Source: Balanoglossus misakiensis (lineage: Eukaryota > Hemichordata). Taken from it: a stretch of DNA of 64,000 bases. The position numbers and the translations under genes are program-made. The stretch covers positions 2,914,001 to 2,978,000 of the forward strand of contig CM082596.2 in the NCBI GenBank assembly GCA_040954595.2, in the 5' to 3' direction. The notes beneath the pieces are model-generated. The model was not told the origin of the DNA. It searched no databases and saw only the letters and a program-made list of their open reading frames with translations. Below, piece by piece: positions 24,101 through 36,934 of the stretch (the stretch's first letter is position 1; every line of letters begins with the position of its first letter).

Positions 24101-27100
24101 GGCCAAATTTTGAAAATTAAAAAAGTCGGAAAATTGTGATTTTTTGATGAAAATCATGGGCTATAACCCATGATTTTTGTGAAAAATGGCCAAATTTTGA
24201 AAATTAAAAAAGTCGGAAAATTGTGATTTTTTGATGAAAATCATGGGCTATAACCCATGATTTTTGTGAAAAATGGCCAAATTTTGAAAATTAAAAAAGT
24301 CGGAAAATTGTGATTTTTTGATGAAAATCATGGGCTATAACCCATGATTTTTGTGAAAAATGGCCAAATTTTGAAAATTAAAAAAGTCGGAAAATTGTGA
24401 TTTTTTGATGAAAATCATGGGCTATAACCCATGATTTTTGTGAAAAATGGCCAAATTTTGAAAATTAAAAAAGTCGGAAAATTGTGATTTTTTGATGAAA
24501 ATCGTGGGCTATAACCCATGATTTTTGTGAAAAATGGCCAAATTTTGAAAATTAAAAAAGTCGGAAAATTGTGATTTTTTGATGAAAATCATGGGCTATA
24601 ACCCATGATTTTTGTGAAAAATGGCCAAATTTTGAAAATTAAAAAAGTCGGAAAATTGTGATTTTTTGATGAAAATCATGGGCTATAACCCATGATTTTT
24701 GTGAAAAATGGCCAAATTTTGAAAATTAAAAAAGTCGGAAAATTGTGATTTTTTGATGAAAATCATGGGCTATAACCCATGATTTTTGTGAAAAATGGCC
24801 AAATTTTGAAAATTAAAAAAGTCGGAAAATTGTGATTTTTTGATGAAAATCATGGGCTATAACCCATGATTTTTGTGAAAAATGGCCAAATTTTGAAAAT
24901 TAAAAAAGTCGGAAAATTGTGATTTTTTGATGAAAATCGTGGGCTATAACCCATGATTTTTGTGAAAAATGGCCAAATTTTGAAAATTAAAAAAGTCGGA
25001 AAATTGTGATTTTTTGATGAAAATCATGGGCTATAACCCATGATTTTTGTGAAAAATGGCCAAATTTTGAAAATTAAAAAAGTCGGAAAATTGTGATTTT
25101 TTGATGAAAATCATGGGCTATAACCCATGATTTTTGTGAAAAATGGCCAAATTTTGAAAATTAAAAAAGTCGGAAAATTGTGATTTTTTGATGAAAATCG
25201 TGGGCTATAACCCATGATTTTTGTGAAAAATGGCCAAATTTTGAAAATTAAAAAAGTCGGAAAATTGTGATTTTTTGATGAAAATCATGGGCTATAACCC
25301 ATGATTTTTGTGAAAAATGGCCAAATTTTGATAATTAAAAAAGTCGGAAAATTGTGATTTTTTGATGAAAATCATGGGCTATAACCCATGATTTTTGTGA
25401 AAAATGGCCAAATTTTGAAAATTAAAAAAGTCGGAAAATTGTGATTTTTTGATGAAAATCATGGGCTATAACCCATGATTTTTGTGAAAAATGGCCAAAT
25501 TTTGAAAATTAAAAAAGTCGGAAAATTGTGATTTTTTGATGAAAATCATGGGCTATAACCCATGATTTTTGTGAAAAATGGCCAAATTTTGAAAATTAAA
25601 AAAGTCGGAAAATTGTGATTTTTTGATGAAAATCATGGGCTATAACCCATGATTTTTGTGAAAAATGGCCAAATTTTGAAAATTAAAAAAGTCGGAAAAT
25701 TGTGATTTTTTGATGAAAATCATGGGCTATAACCCATGATTTTTGTGAAAAATGGCCAAATTTTGAAAATTAAAAAAGTCGGAAAATTGTGATTTTTTGA
25801 TGAAAATCATGGGCTATAACCCATGATTTTTGTGAAAAATGGCCAAATTTTGAAAATTAAAAAAGTCGGAAAATTGTGATTTTTTGATGAAAATCATGGG
25901 CTATAACCCATGATTTTTGTGAAAAATGGCCAAATTTTGAAAATTAAAAAAGTCGGAAAATTGTGATTTTTTGATGAAAATCATGGGCTATAACCCATGA
26001 TTTTTGTGAAAAATGGCCAAATTTTGAAAATTAAAAAAGTCGGAAAATTGTGATTTTTTGATGAAAATCATGGGCTATAACCCATGATTTTTGTGAAAAA
26101 TGGCCAAATTTTGAAAATTAAAAAAGTCGGAAAATTGTGATTTTTTGATGAAAATCGTGGGCTATAACCCATGATTTTTGTGAAAAATGGCCAAATTTTG
26201 AAAATTAAAAAAGTCGGAAAATTGTGATTTTTTGATGAAAATCGTGGGCTATAACCCATGATTTTTGTGAAAAATGGCCAAATTTTGAAAATTAAAAAAG
26301 TCGGAAAATTGTGATTTTTTGATGAAAATCATGGGCTATAACCCATGATTTTTGTGAAAAATGGCCAAATTTTGAAAATTAAAAAAGTCGGAAAATTGTG
26401 ATTTTTTGATGAAAATCATGGGCTATAACCCATGATTTTTGTGAAAAATGGCCAAATTTTGAAAATTAAAAAAGTCGGAAAATTGTGATTTTTTGATGAA
26501 AATCATGGGCTATAACCCATGATTTTTGTGAAAAATGGCCAAATTTTGAAAATTAAAAAAGTCGGAAAATTGTGATTTTTTGATGAAAATCATGGGCTAT
26601 AACCCATGATTTTTGTGAAAAATGGCCAAATTTTGAAAATTAAAAAAGTCGGAAAATTGTGATTTTTTGATGAAAATCATGGGCTATAACCCATGATTTT
26701 TGTGAAAAATGGCCAAATTTTGAAAATTAAAAAAGTCGGAAAATTGTGATTTTTTGATGAAAATCATGGGCTATAACCCATGATTTTTGTGAAAAATGGC
26801 CAAATTTTGAAAATTAAAAAAGTCGGAAAATTGTGATTTTTTGATGAAAATCATGGGCTATAACCCATGATTTTTGTGAAAAATGGCCAAATTTTGAAAA
26901 TTAAAAAAGTCGGAAAATTGTGATTTTTTGATGAAAATCGTGGGCTATAACCCATGATTTTTGTGAAAAATGGCCAAATTTTGAAAATTAAAAAAGTCGG
27001 AAAATTGTGATTTTTTGATGAAAATCGTGGGCTATAACCCATGATTTTTGTGAAAAATGGCCAAATTTTGAAAATTAAAAAAGTCGGAAAATTGTGATTT

Positions 27101-30100
27101 TTTGATGAAAATCGTGGGCTATAACCCATGATTTTTGTGAAAAATGGCCAAATTTTGAAAATTAAAAAAGTCGGAAAATTGTGATTTTTTGATGAAAATC
27201 GTGGGCTATAACCCATGATTTTTGTGAAACATGGCCAAATTTTGAAAATTAAAAAAGTCGGAAAATTGTGATTTTTTGATGAAAATCATGGGCTATAACC
27301 CATGATTTTTGTGAAACATGGCCAAATTTTGAAAATTAAAAAAGTCGGAAAATTGTGATTTTTTGATGAAAATCATGGGCTATAACCCATGATTTTTGTG
27401 AAACATGGCCAAATTTTGAAAATTAAAAAAGTCGGAAAATTGTGATTTTTTGATGAAAATCATGGGCTATAACCCATGATTTTTGTGAAAAATGGCCAAA
27501 TTTTGAAAATTAAAAAAGTCGGAAAATTGTGATTTTTTGATGAAAATCATGGGCTATAACCCATGATTTTTGTGAAAAATGGCCAAATTTTGAAAATTAA
27601 AAAAGTCGGAAAATTGTGATTTTTTGATGAAAATCATGGGCTATAACCCATGATTTTTGTGAAAAATGGCCAAATTTTGAAAATTAAAAAAGTCGGAAAA
27701 TTGTGATTTTTTGATGAAAATCATGGGCTATAACCCATGATTTTTGTGAAACATGGCCAAATTTTGAAAATTAAAAAAGTCGGAAAATTGTGATTTTTTG
27801 ATGAAAATCATGGGCTATAACCCATGATTTTTGTGAAAAATGGCCAAATTTTGAAAATTAAAAAAGTCGGAAAATTGTGATTTTTTGATGAAAATCATGG
27901 GCTATAACCCATGATTTTTGTGAAAAATGGCCAAATTTTGAAAATTAAAAAAGTCGGAAAATTGTGATTTTTTGATGAAAATCATGGGCTATAACCCATG
28001 ATTTTTGTGAAAAATGGCCAAATTTTGAAAATTAAAAAAGTCGGAAAATTGTGATTTTTTGATGAAAATCATGGGCTATAACCCATGATTTTTGTGAAAA
28101 ATGGCCAAATTTTGAAAATTAAAAAAGTCGGAAAATTGTGATTTTTTGATGAAAATCATGGGCTATAACCCATGATTTTTGTGAAAAATGGCCAAATTTT
28201 GAAAATTAAAAAAGTCGGAAAATTGTGATTTTTTGATGAAAATCATGGGCTATAACCCATGATTTTTGTGAAAAATGGCCAAATTTTGAAAATTAAAAAA
28301 GTCGGAAAATTGTGATTTTTTGATGAAAATCATGGGCTATAACCCATGATTTTTGTGAAAAATGGCCAAATTTTGAAAATTAAAAAAGTCGGAAAATTGT
28401 GATTTTTTGATGAAAATCATGGGCTATAACCCATGATTTTTGTGAAAAATGGCCAAATTTTGAAAATTAAAAAAGTCGGAAAATTGTGATTTTTTGATGA
28501 AAATCATGGGCTATAACCCATGATTTTTGTGAAAAATGGCCAAATTTTGAAAATTAAAAAAGTCGGAAAATTGTGATTTTTTGATGAAAATCATGGGCTA
28601 TAACCCATGATTTTTGTGAAAAATGGCCAAATTTTGAAAATTAAAAAAGTCGGAAAATTGTGATTTTTTGATGAAAATCATGGGCTATAACCCATGATTT
28701 TTGTGAAAAATGGCCAAATTTTGAAAATTAAAAAAGTCGGAAAATTGTGATTTTTTGATGAAAATCGTGGGCTATAACCCATGATTTTTGTGAAAAATGG
28801 CCAAATTTTGAAAATTAAAAAAGTCGGAAAATTGTGATTTTTTGATGAAAATCGTGGGCTATAACCCATGATTTTTGTGAAAAATGGCCAAATTTTGAAA
28901 ATTAAAAAAGTCGGAAAATTGTGATTTTTTGATGAAAATCATGGGCTATAACCCATGATTTTTGTGAAAAATGGCCAAATTTTGAAAATTAAAAAAGTCG
29001 GAAAATTGTGATTTTTTGATGAAAATCATGGGCTATAACCCATGATTTTTGTGAAAAATGGCCAAATTTTGAAAATTAAAAAAGTCGGAAAATTGTGATT
29101 TTTTGATGAAAATCATGGGCTATAACCCATGATTTTTGTGAAAAATGGCCAAATTTTGAAAATTAAAAAAGTCGGAAAATTGTGATTTTTTGATGAAAAT
29201 CGTGGGCTATAACCCATGATTTTTGTGAAAAATGGCCAAATTTTGAAAATTAAAAAAGTCGGAAAATTGTGATTTTTTGATGAAAATCATGGGCTATAAC
29301 CCATGATTTTTGTGAAAAATGGCCAAATTTTGAAAATTAAAAAAGTCGGAAAATTGTGATTTTTTGATGAAAATCGTGGGCTATAACCCATGATTTTTGT
29401 GAAAAATGGCCAAATTTTGAAAATTAAAAAAGTCGGAAAATTGTGATTTTTTGATGAAAATCATGGGCTATAACCCATGATTTTTGTGAAAAATGGCCAA
29501 ATTTTGAAAATTAAAAAAGTCGGAAAATTGTGATTTTTTGATGAAAATCATGGGCTATAACCCATGATTTTTGTGAAAAATGGCCAAATTTTGAAAATTA
29601 AAAAAGTCGGAAAATTGTGATTTTTTGATGAAAATCATGGGCTATAACCCATGATTTTTGTGAAAAATGGCCAAATTTTGAAAATTAAAAAAGTCGGAAA
29701 ATTGTGATTTTTTGATGAAAATCATGGGCTATAACCCATGATTTTTGTGAAAAATGGCCAAATTTTGAAAATTAAAAAAGTCGGAAAATTGTGATTTTTT
29801 GATGAAAATCATGGGCTATAACCCATGATTTTTGTGAAAAATGGCCAAATTTTGAAAATTAAAAAAGTCGGAAAATTGTGATTTTTTGATGAAAATCATG
29901 GGCTATAACCCATGATTTTTGTGAAAAATGGCCAAATTTTGAAAATTAAAAAAGTCGGAAAATTGTGATTTTTTGATGAAAATCATGGGCTATAACCCAT
30001 GATTTTTGTGAAAAATGGCCAAATTTTGAAAATTAAAAAAGTCGGAAAATTGTGATTTTTTGATGAAAATCATGGGCTATAACCCATGATTTTTGTGAAA

Positions 30101-33100
30101 AATGGCCAAATTTTGAAAATTAAAAAAGTCGGAAAATTGTGATTTTTTGATGAAAATCGTGGGCTATAACCCATGATTTTTGTGAAAAATGGCCAAATTT
30201 TGAAAATTAAAAAAGTCGGAAAATTGTGATTTTTTGATGAAAATCGTGGGCTATAACCCATGATTTTTGTGAAAAATGGCCAAATTTTGAAAATTAAAAA
30301 AGTCGGAAAATTGTGATTTTTTGATGAAAATCATGGGCTATAACCCATGATTTTTGTGAAACATGGCCAAATTTTGAAAATTAAAAAAGTCGGAAAATTG
30401 TGATTTTTTGATGAAAATCATGGGCTATAACCCATGATTTTTGTGAAAAATGGCCAAATTTTGAAAATTAAAAAAGTCGGAAAATTGTGATTTTTTGATG
30501 AAAATCATGGGCTATAACCCATGATTTTTGTGAAAAATGGCCAAATTTTGAAAATTAAAAAAGTCGGAAAATTGTGATTTTTTGATGAAAATCATGGGCT
30601 ATAACCCATGATTTTTGTGAAAAATGGCCAAATTTTGAAAATTAAAAAAGTCGGAAAATTGTGATTTTTTGATGAAAATCATGGGCTATAACCCATGATT
30701 TTTGTGAAAAATGGCCAAATTTTGAAAATTAAAAAAGTCGGAAAATTGTGATTTTTTGATGAAAATCATGGGCTATAACCCATGATTTTTGTGAAAAATG
30801 GCCAAATTTTGAAAATTAAAAAAGTCGGAAAATTGTGATTTTTTGATGAAAATCATGGGCTATAACCCATGATTTTTGTGAAACATGGCCAAATTTTGAA
30901 AATTAAAAAAGTCGGAAAATTGTGATTTTTTGATGAAAATCATGGGCTATAACCCATGATTTTTGTGAAAAATGGCCAAATTTTGAAAATTAAAAAAGTC
31001 GGAAAATTGTGATTTTTTGATGAAAATCATGGGCTATAACCCATGATTTTTGTGAAACATGGCCAAATTTTGAAAATTAAAAAAGTCGGAAAATTGTGAT
31101 TTTTTGATGAAAATCATGGGCTATAACCCATGATTTTTGTGAAAAATGGCCAAATTTTGAAAATTAAAAAAGTCGGAAAATTGTGATTTTTTGATGAAAA
31201 TCATGGGCTATAACCCATGATTTTTGTGAAAAATGGCCAAATTTTGAAAATTAAAAAAGTCGGAAAATTGTGATTTTTTGATGAAAATCATGGGCTATAA
31301 CCCATGATTTTTGTGAAAAATGGCCAAATTTTGAAAATTAAAAAAGTCGGAAAATTGTGATTTTTTGATGAAAATCATGGGCTATAACCCATGATTTTTG
31401 TGAAAAATGGCCAAATTTTGAAAATTAAAAAAGTCGGAAAATTGTGATTTTTTGATGAAAATCATGGGCTATAACCCATGATTTTTGTGAAAAATGGCCA
31501 AATTTTGAAAATTAAAAAAGTCGGAAAATTGTGATTTTTTGATGAAAATCATGGGCTATAACCCATGATTTTTGTGAAAAATGGCCAAATTTTGAAAATT
31601 AAAAAAGTCGGAAAATTGTGATTTTTTGATGAAAATCATGGGCTATAACCCATGATTTTTGTGAAAAATGGCCAAATTTTGAAAATTAAAAAAGTCGGAA
31701 AATTGTGATTTTTTGATGAAAATCATGGGCTATAACCCATGATTTTTGTGAAAAATGGCCAAATTTTGAAAATTAAAAAAGTCGGAAAATTGTGATTTTT
31801 TGATGAAAATCATGGGCTATAACCCATGATTTTTGTGAAAAATGGCCAAATTTTGAAAATTAAAAAAGTCGGAAAATTGTGATTTTTTGATGAAAATCAT
31901 GGGCTATAACCCATGATTTTTGTGAAAAATGGCCAAATTTTGAAAATTAAAAAAGTCGGAAAATTGTGATTTTTTGATGAAAATCATGGGCTATAACCCA
32001 TGATTTTTGTGAAAAATGGCCAAATTTTGAAAATTAAAAAAGTCGGAAAATTGTGATTTTTTGATGAAAATCATGGGCTATAACCCATGATTTTTGTGAA
32101 AAATGGCCAAATTTTGAAAATTAAAAAAGTCGGAAAATTGTGATTTTTTGATGAAAATCATGGGCTATAACCCATGATTTTTGTGAAAAATGGCCAAATT
32201 TTGAAAATTAAAAAAGTCGGAAAATTGTGATTTTTTGATGAAAATCATGGGCTATAACCCATGATTTTTGTGAAAAATGGCCAAATTTTGAAAATTAAAA
32301 AAGTCGGAAAATTGTGATTTTTTGATGAAAATCATGGGCTATAACCCATGATTTTTGTGAAAAATGGCCAAATTTTGAAAATTAAAAAAGTCGGAAAATT
32401 GTGATTTTTTGATGAAAATCGTGGGCTATAACCCATGATTTTTGTGAAAAATGGCCAAATTTTGAAAATTAAAAAAGTCGGAAAATTGTGATTTTTTGAT
32501 GAAAATCGTGGGCTATAACCCATGATTTTTGTGAAAAATGGCCAAATTTTGAAAATTAAAAAAGTCGGAAAATTGTGATTTTTTGATGAAAATCATGGGC
32601 TATAACCCATGATTTTTGTGAAAAATGGCCAAATTTTGAAAATTAAAAAAGTCGGAAAATTGTGATTTTTTGATGAAAATCATGGGCTATAACCCATGAT
32701 TTTTGTGAAAAATGGCCAAATTTTGAAAATTAAAAAAGTCGGAAAATTGTGATTTTTTGATGAAAATCATGGGCTATAACCCATGATTTTTGTGAAAAAT
32801 GGCCAAATTTTGAAAATTAAAAAAGTCGGAAAATTGTGATTTTTTGATGAAAATCGTGGGCTATAACCCATGATTTTTGTGAAAAATGGCCAAATTTTGA
32901 AAATTAAAAAAGTCGGAAAATTGTGATTTTTTGATGAAAATCATGGGCTATAACCCATGATTTTTGTGAAAAATGGCCAAATTTTGAAAATTAAAAAAGT
33001 CGGAAAATTGTGATTTTTTGATGAAAATCGTGGGCTATAACCCATGATTTTTGTGAAAAATGGCCAAATTTTGAAAATTAAAAAAGTCGGAAAATTGTGA

Positions 33101-35288
33101 TTTTTTGATGAAAATCATGGGCTATAACCCATGATTTTTGTGAAAAATGGCCAAATTTTGAAAATTAAAAAAGTCGGAAAATTGTGATTTTTTGATGAAA
33201 ATCATGGGCTATAACCCATGATTTTTGTGAAAAATGGCCAAATTTTGAAAATTAAAAAAGTCGGAAAATTGTGATTTTTTGATGAAAATCATGGGCTATA
33301 ACCCATGATTTTTGTGAAAAATGGCCAAATTTTGAAAATTAAAAAAGTCGGAAAATTGTGATTTTTTGATGAAAATCATGGGCTATAACCCATGATTTTT
33401 GTGAAAAATGGCCAAATTTTGAAAATTAAAAAAGTCGGAAAATTGTGATTTTTTGATGAAAATCATGGGCTATAACCCATGATTTTTGTGAAAAATGGCC
33501 AAATTTTGAAAATTAAAAAAGTCGGAAAATTGTGATTTTTTGATGAAAATCATGGGCTATAACCCATGATTTTTGTGAAAAATGGCCAAATTTTGAAAAT
33601 TAAAAAAGTCGGAAAATTGTGATTTTTTGATGAAAATCATGGGCTATAACCCATGATTTTTGTGAAAAATGGCCAAATTTTGAAAATTAAAAAAGTCGGA
33701 AAATTGTGATTTTTTGATGAAAATCATGGGCTATAACCCATGATTTTTGTGAAAAATGGCCAAATTTTGAAAATTAAAAAAGTCGGAAAATTGTGATTTT
33801 TTGATGAAAATCGTGGGCTATAACCCATGATTTTTGTGAAAAATGGCCAAATTTTGAAAATTAAAAAAGTCGGAAAATTGTGATTTTTTGATGAAAATCG
33901 TGGGCTATAACCCATGATTTTTGTGAAAAATGGCCAAATTTTGAAAATTAAAAAAGTCGGAAAATTGTGATTTTTTGATGAAAATCATGGGCTATAACCC
34001 ATGATTTTTGTGAAACATGGCCAAATTTTGAAAATTAAAAAAGTCGGAAAATTGTGATTTTTTGATGAAAATCATGGGCTATAACCCATGATTTTTGTGA
34101 AAAATGGCCAAATTTTGAAAATTAAAAAAGTCGGAAAATTGTGATTTTTTGATGAAAATCATGGGCTATAACCCATGATTTTTGTGAAAAATGGCCAAAT
34201 TTTGAAAATTAAAAAAGTCGGAAAATTGTGATTTTTTGATGAAAATCATGGGCTATAACCCATGATTTTTGTGAAAAATGGCCAAATTTTGAAAATTAAA
34301 AAAGTCGGAAAATTGTGATTTTTTGATGAAAATCATGGGCTATAACCCATGATTTTTGTGAAAAATGGCCAAATTTTGAAAATTAAAAAAGTCGGAAAAT
34401 TGTGATTTTTTGATGAAAATCATGGGCTATAACCCATGATTTTTGTGAAAAATGGCCAAATTTTGAAAATTAAAAAAGTCGGAAAATTGTGATTTTTTGA
34501 TGAAAATCATGGGCTATAACCCATGATTTTTGTGAAACATGGCCAAATTTTGAAAATTAAAAAAGTCGGAAAATTGTGATTTTTTGATGAAAATCATGGG
34601 CTATAACCCATGATTTTTGTGAAAAATGGCCAAATTTTGAAAATTAAAAAAGTCGGAAAATTGTGATTTTTTGATGAAAATCATGGGCTATAACCCATGA
34701 TTTTTGTGAAACATGGCCAAATTTTGAAAATTAAAAAAGTCGGAAAATTGTGATTTTTTGATGAAAATCATGGGCTATAACCCATGATTTTTGTGAAAAA
34801 TGGCCAAATTTTGAAAATTAAAAAAGTCGGAAAATTGTGATTTTTTGATGAAAATCATGGGCTATAACCCATGATTTTTGTGAAAAATGGCCAAATTTTG
34901 AAAATTAAAAAAGTCGGAAAATTGTGATTTTTTGATGAAAATCATGGGCTATAACCCATGATTTTTGTGAAAAATGGCCAAATTTTGAAAATTAAAAAAG
35001 TCGGAAAATTGTGATTTTTTGATGAAAATCATGGGCTATAACCCATGATTTTTGTGAAAAATGGCCAAATTTTGAAAATTAAAAAAGTCGGAAAATTGTG
35101 ATTTTTTGATGAAAATCATGGGCTATAACCCATGATTTTTGTGAAAAATGGCCAAATTTTGAAAATTAAAAAAGTCGGAAAATTGTGATTTTTTGATGAA
35201 AATCATGGGCTATAACCCATGATTTTTGTGAAAAATGGCCAAATTTTGAAAATTAAAAAAGTCGGAAAATTGTGATTTTTTGATGAAA
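21186..35288. repeat. 87-bp satellite block B, forward orientation (162 monomers)
   Basis: One hundred and sixty-two monomers of exactly 87 bp; the landmark CATGGG runs from 21197 to 35204, which is 161 x 87. Copies are nearly identical. The recurrent variants are an A-to-G change giving AATCGTGGG (for example 22329-22764 in six adjacent monomers, 26940-27201 in four) and an A-to-C change giving GAAACATGG (for example 27230, 30362, 34016). Each monomer can fold an 11-bp stem AAAATCATGGG/CCCATGATTTT around CTATAA. The minus strand reads as a 29-residue repeat because 87 is divisible by three; I do not regard it as coding. Confidence 0.98.
28767..35288. repeat. Higher-order repeat: 3654-bp (42-monomer) tandem duplication
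   Basis: Nine diagnostic variants recur at exactly +3654 bp. G variants at 28767, 28854, 29202, 29376, 30159 and 30246 reappear at 32421, 32508, 32856, 33030, 33813 and 33900. C variants at 30362, 30884 and 31058 reappear at 34016, 34538 and 34712. I found no unshared variant between the copies. The C variant at 27752 has no partner at 31406, so the left boundary lies between 27752 and 28767. The second copy is cut short by the array change near 35288. Confidence 0.9.
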
Positions 35289-35341
35289 AACCATGGGTTA
35301 TAGCTCATGAAATCACTCAGAAATGACAATTTTTCGACTTT
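35289..35341. repeat. Single reversed diverged monomer at B to A junction
   Basis: A fragment reading CCATGGGTTATAGCTCATGA and then TTTTTCGACTTTGG is inserted in reverse orientation. It resembles the old left-edge copies (16860-16912) rather than either neighbour, and marks another orientation switch. Confidence 0.8.
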
Positions 35342-36308
35342 GGTCAGAAATCGATAATTTTTGAAAATTTTCAAAGTCGAAAAATTGTCATATTTTGATG
35401 ATTTTCATGGGCTATAACCCATGGTTTTTGATCAGAAATCGATAATTTTTGAAAATTTTCAAAGTCGAAAAATTGTCATATTTTGATGATTTTCATGGGC
35501 TATAACCCATGGTTTTTGATCAGAAATCGATAATTTTTGAAAATTTTCAAAGTCGAAAAATTGTCATATTTTGATGATTTTCATGGGCTATAACCCATGG
35601 TTTTTGATCAGAAATCGATAATTTTTGAAAATTTTCAAAGTCGAAAAATTGTCATATTTTGATGATTTTCATGGGCTATAACCCATGGTTTTTGATCAGA
35701 AATCGATAATTTTTGAAAATTTTCAAAGTCGAAAAATTGTCATATTTTGATGATTTTCATGGGCTATAACCCATGGTTTTTGATCAGAAATCGATAATTT
35801 TTGAAAATTTTCAAAGTCGAAAAATTGTCATATTTTGATGATTTTCATGGGCTATAACCCATGGTTTTTGATCAGAAATCGATAATTTTTGAAAATTTTC
35901 AAAGTCGAAAAATTGTCATATTTTGATGATTTTCATGGGCTATAACCCATGGTTTTTGATCAGAAATCGATAATTTTTGAAAATTTTCAAAGTCGAAAAA
36001 TTGTCATATTTTGATGATTTTCATGGGCTATAACCCATGGTTTTTGATCAGAAATCGATAATTTTTGAAAATTTTCAAAGTCGAAAAATTGTCATATTTT
36101 GATGATTTTCATGGGCTATAACCCATGGTTTTTGATCAGAAATCGATAATTTTTGAAAATTTTCAAAGTCGAAAAATTGTCATATTTTGATGATTTTCAT
36201 GGGCTATAACCCATGGTTTTTGATCAGAAATCGATAATTTTTGAAAATTTTCAAAGTCGAAAAATTGTCATTTTTTGATGATTTTCATGAGCTATAACCC
36301 ATGGTTTT
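35342..36308. repeat. 88-bp satellite block A-right (11 monomers, forward)
   Basis: Eleven monomers of exactly 88 bp; the landmark CATGGG runs from 35406 to 36286 (10 x 88). All but the last carry the TCATATTTTGATG variant that is a minority in A-left. Orientation equals A-left, so the A blocks flank the B blocks like brackets. The last monomer has CATGAGC instead of CATGGGC, and unique DNA starts immediately afterwards. Confidence 0.96.
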
Positions 36309-36354
36309 CATTTATAAAAACGAAACACAAAACAGTAGCAATTCCTAAAAACAC

Positions 36355-36360
36355 TTTAAT
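36355..36360 (-). terminator. ATTAAA-type polyadenylation signal candidate, ODAD2 distal
   Basis: ATTAAA on the minus strand about 575 bases past the ODAD2 stop and only about 45 bases before the satellite. If used, transcripts end right at the satellite border. Confidence 0.25.
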
Positions 36361-36682
36361 GTACATAATGTAGGTGAATATCTTACAAAAGCATCATAAA
36401 AAGTCAAACTGACACAGGAAAAACACTCCTTGAAGAAAAGCTAAACACCATCTCCCCAACCCCCCCCCCCCTCTCACCCCCAGGTTTTCCTGTAGAATGA
36501 AACATTCCTGTTGAATTCGAGTGTAGGTCTAGTCCGAAAAAGGCAAAATTGTGGTACATGGGTTATTTACACTTCACTAGACATCATTTTTGTTGAACGG
36601 TGATAAAATTACATGAAGTACAAGGTAAAACCAGAAAATAATATAATTAAAGAACTTCTTTATACACACTTCAAGGAACTGT

Positions 36683-36688
36683 TTTATT
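36683..36688 (-). terminator. Polyadenylation signal candidate for ODAD2
   Basis: AATAAA on the minus strand, about 250 bases past the stop codon; the nearest canonical signal I see. Confidence 0.45.
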
Positions 36689-36934
36689 CATATTACATTT
36701 TCTCAGTCAAATTACAGAATACAATAGTTTGTTGGATGTTTCAAGGGTTAAAAATAAAATAAACATTTTTTTTTGTTTTTGACAAGTAAAACGTGATAGT
36801 TCATGTGTTACCGTTAAAATGATATCCAACAAGTAACGGCCATAGGGTCAATGTGAAATGTCTCATTATTGGCCAAAAGGTTTTCCATCCGTGCTGTTAT
36901 TGGTGCTTTGCCATCTGAATTCTGATTGGTGTGA

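Noticed and set aside
16780-36308. CRISPR-like array because of regular repeats with palindromic cores
   Set aside because: The whole 87/88-bp unit is repeated with no unique spacers, and the setting is an intron-rich animal genome.
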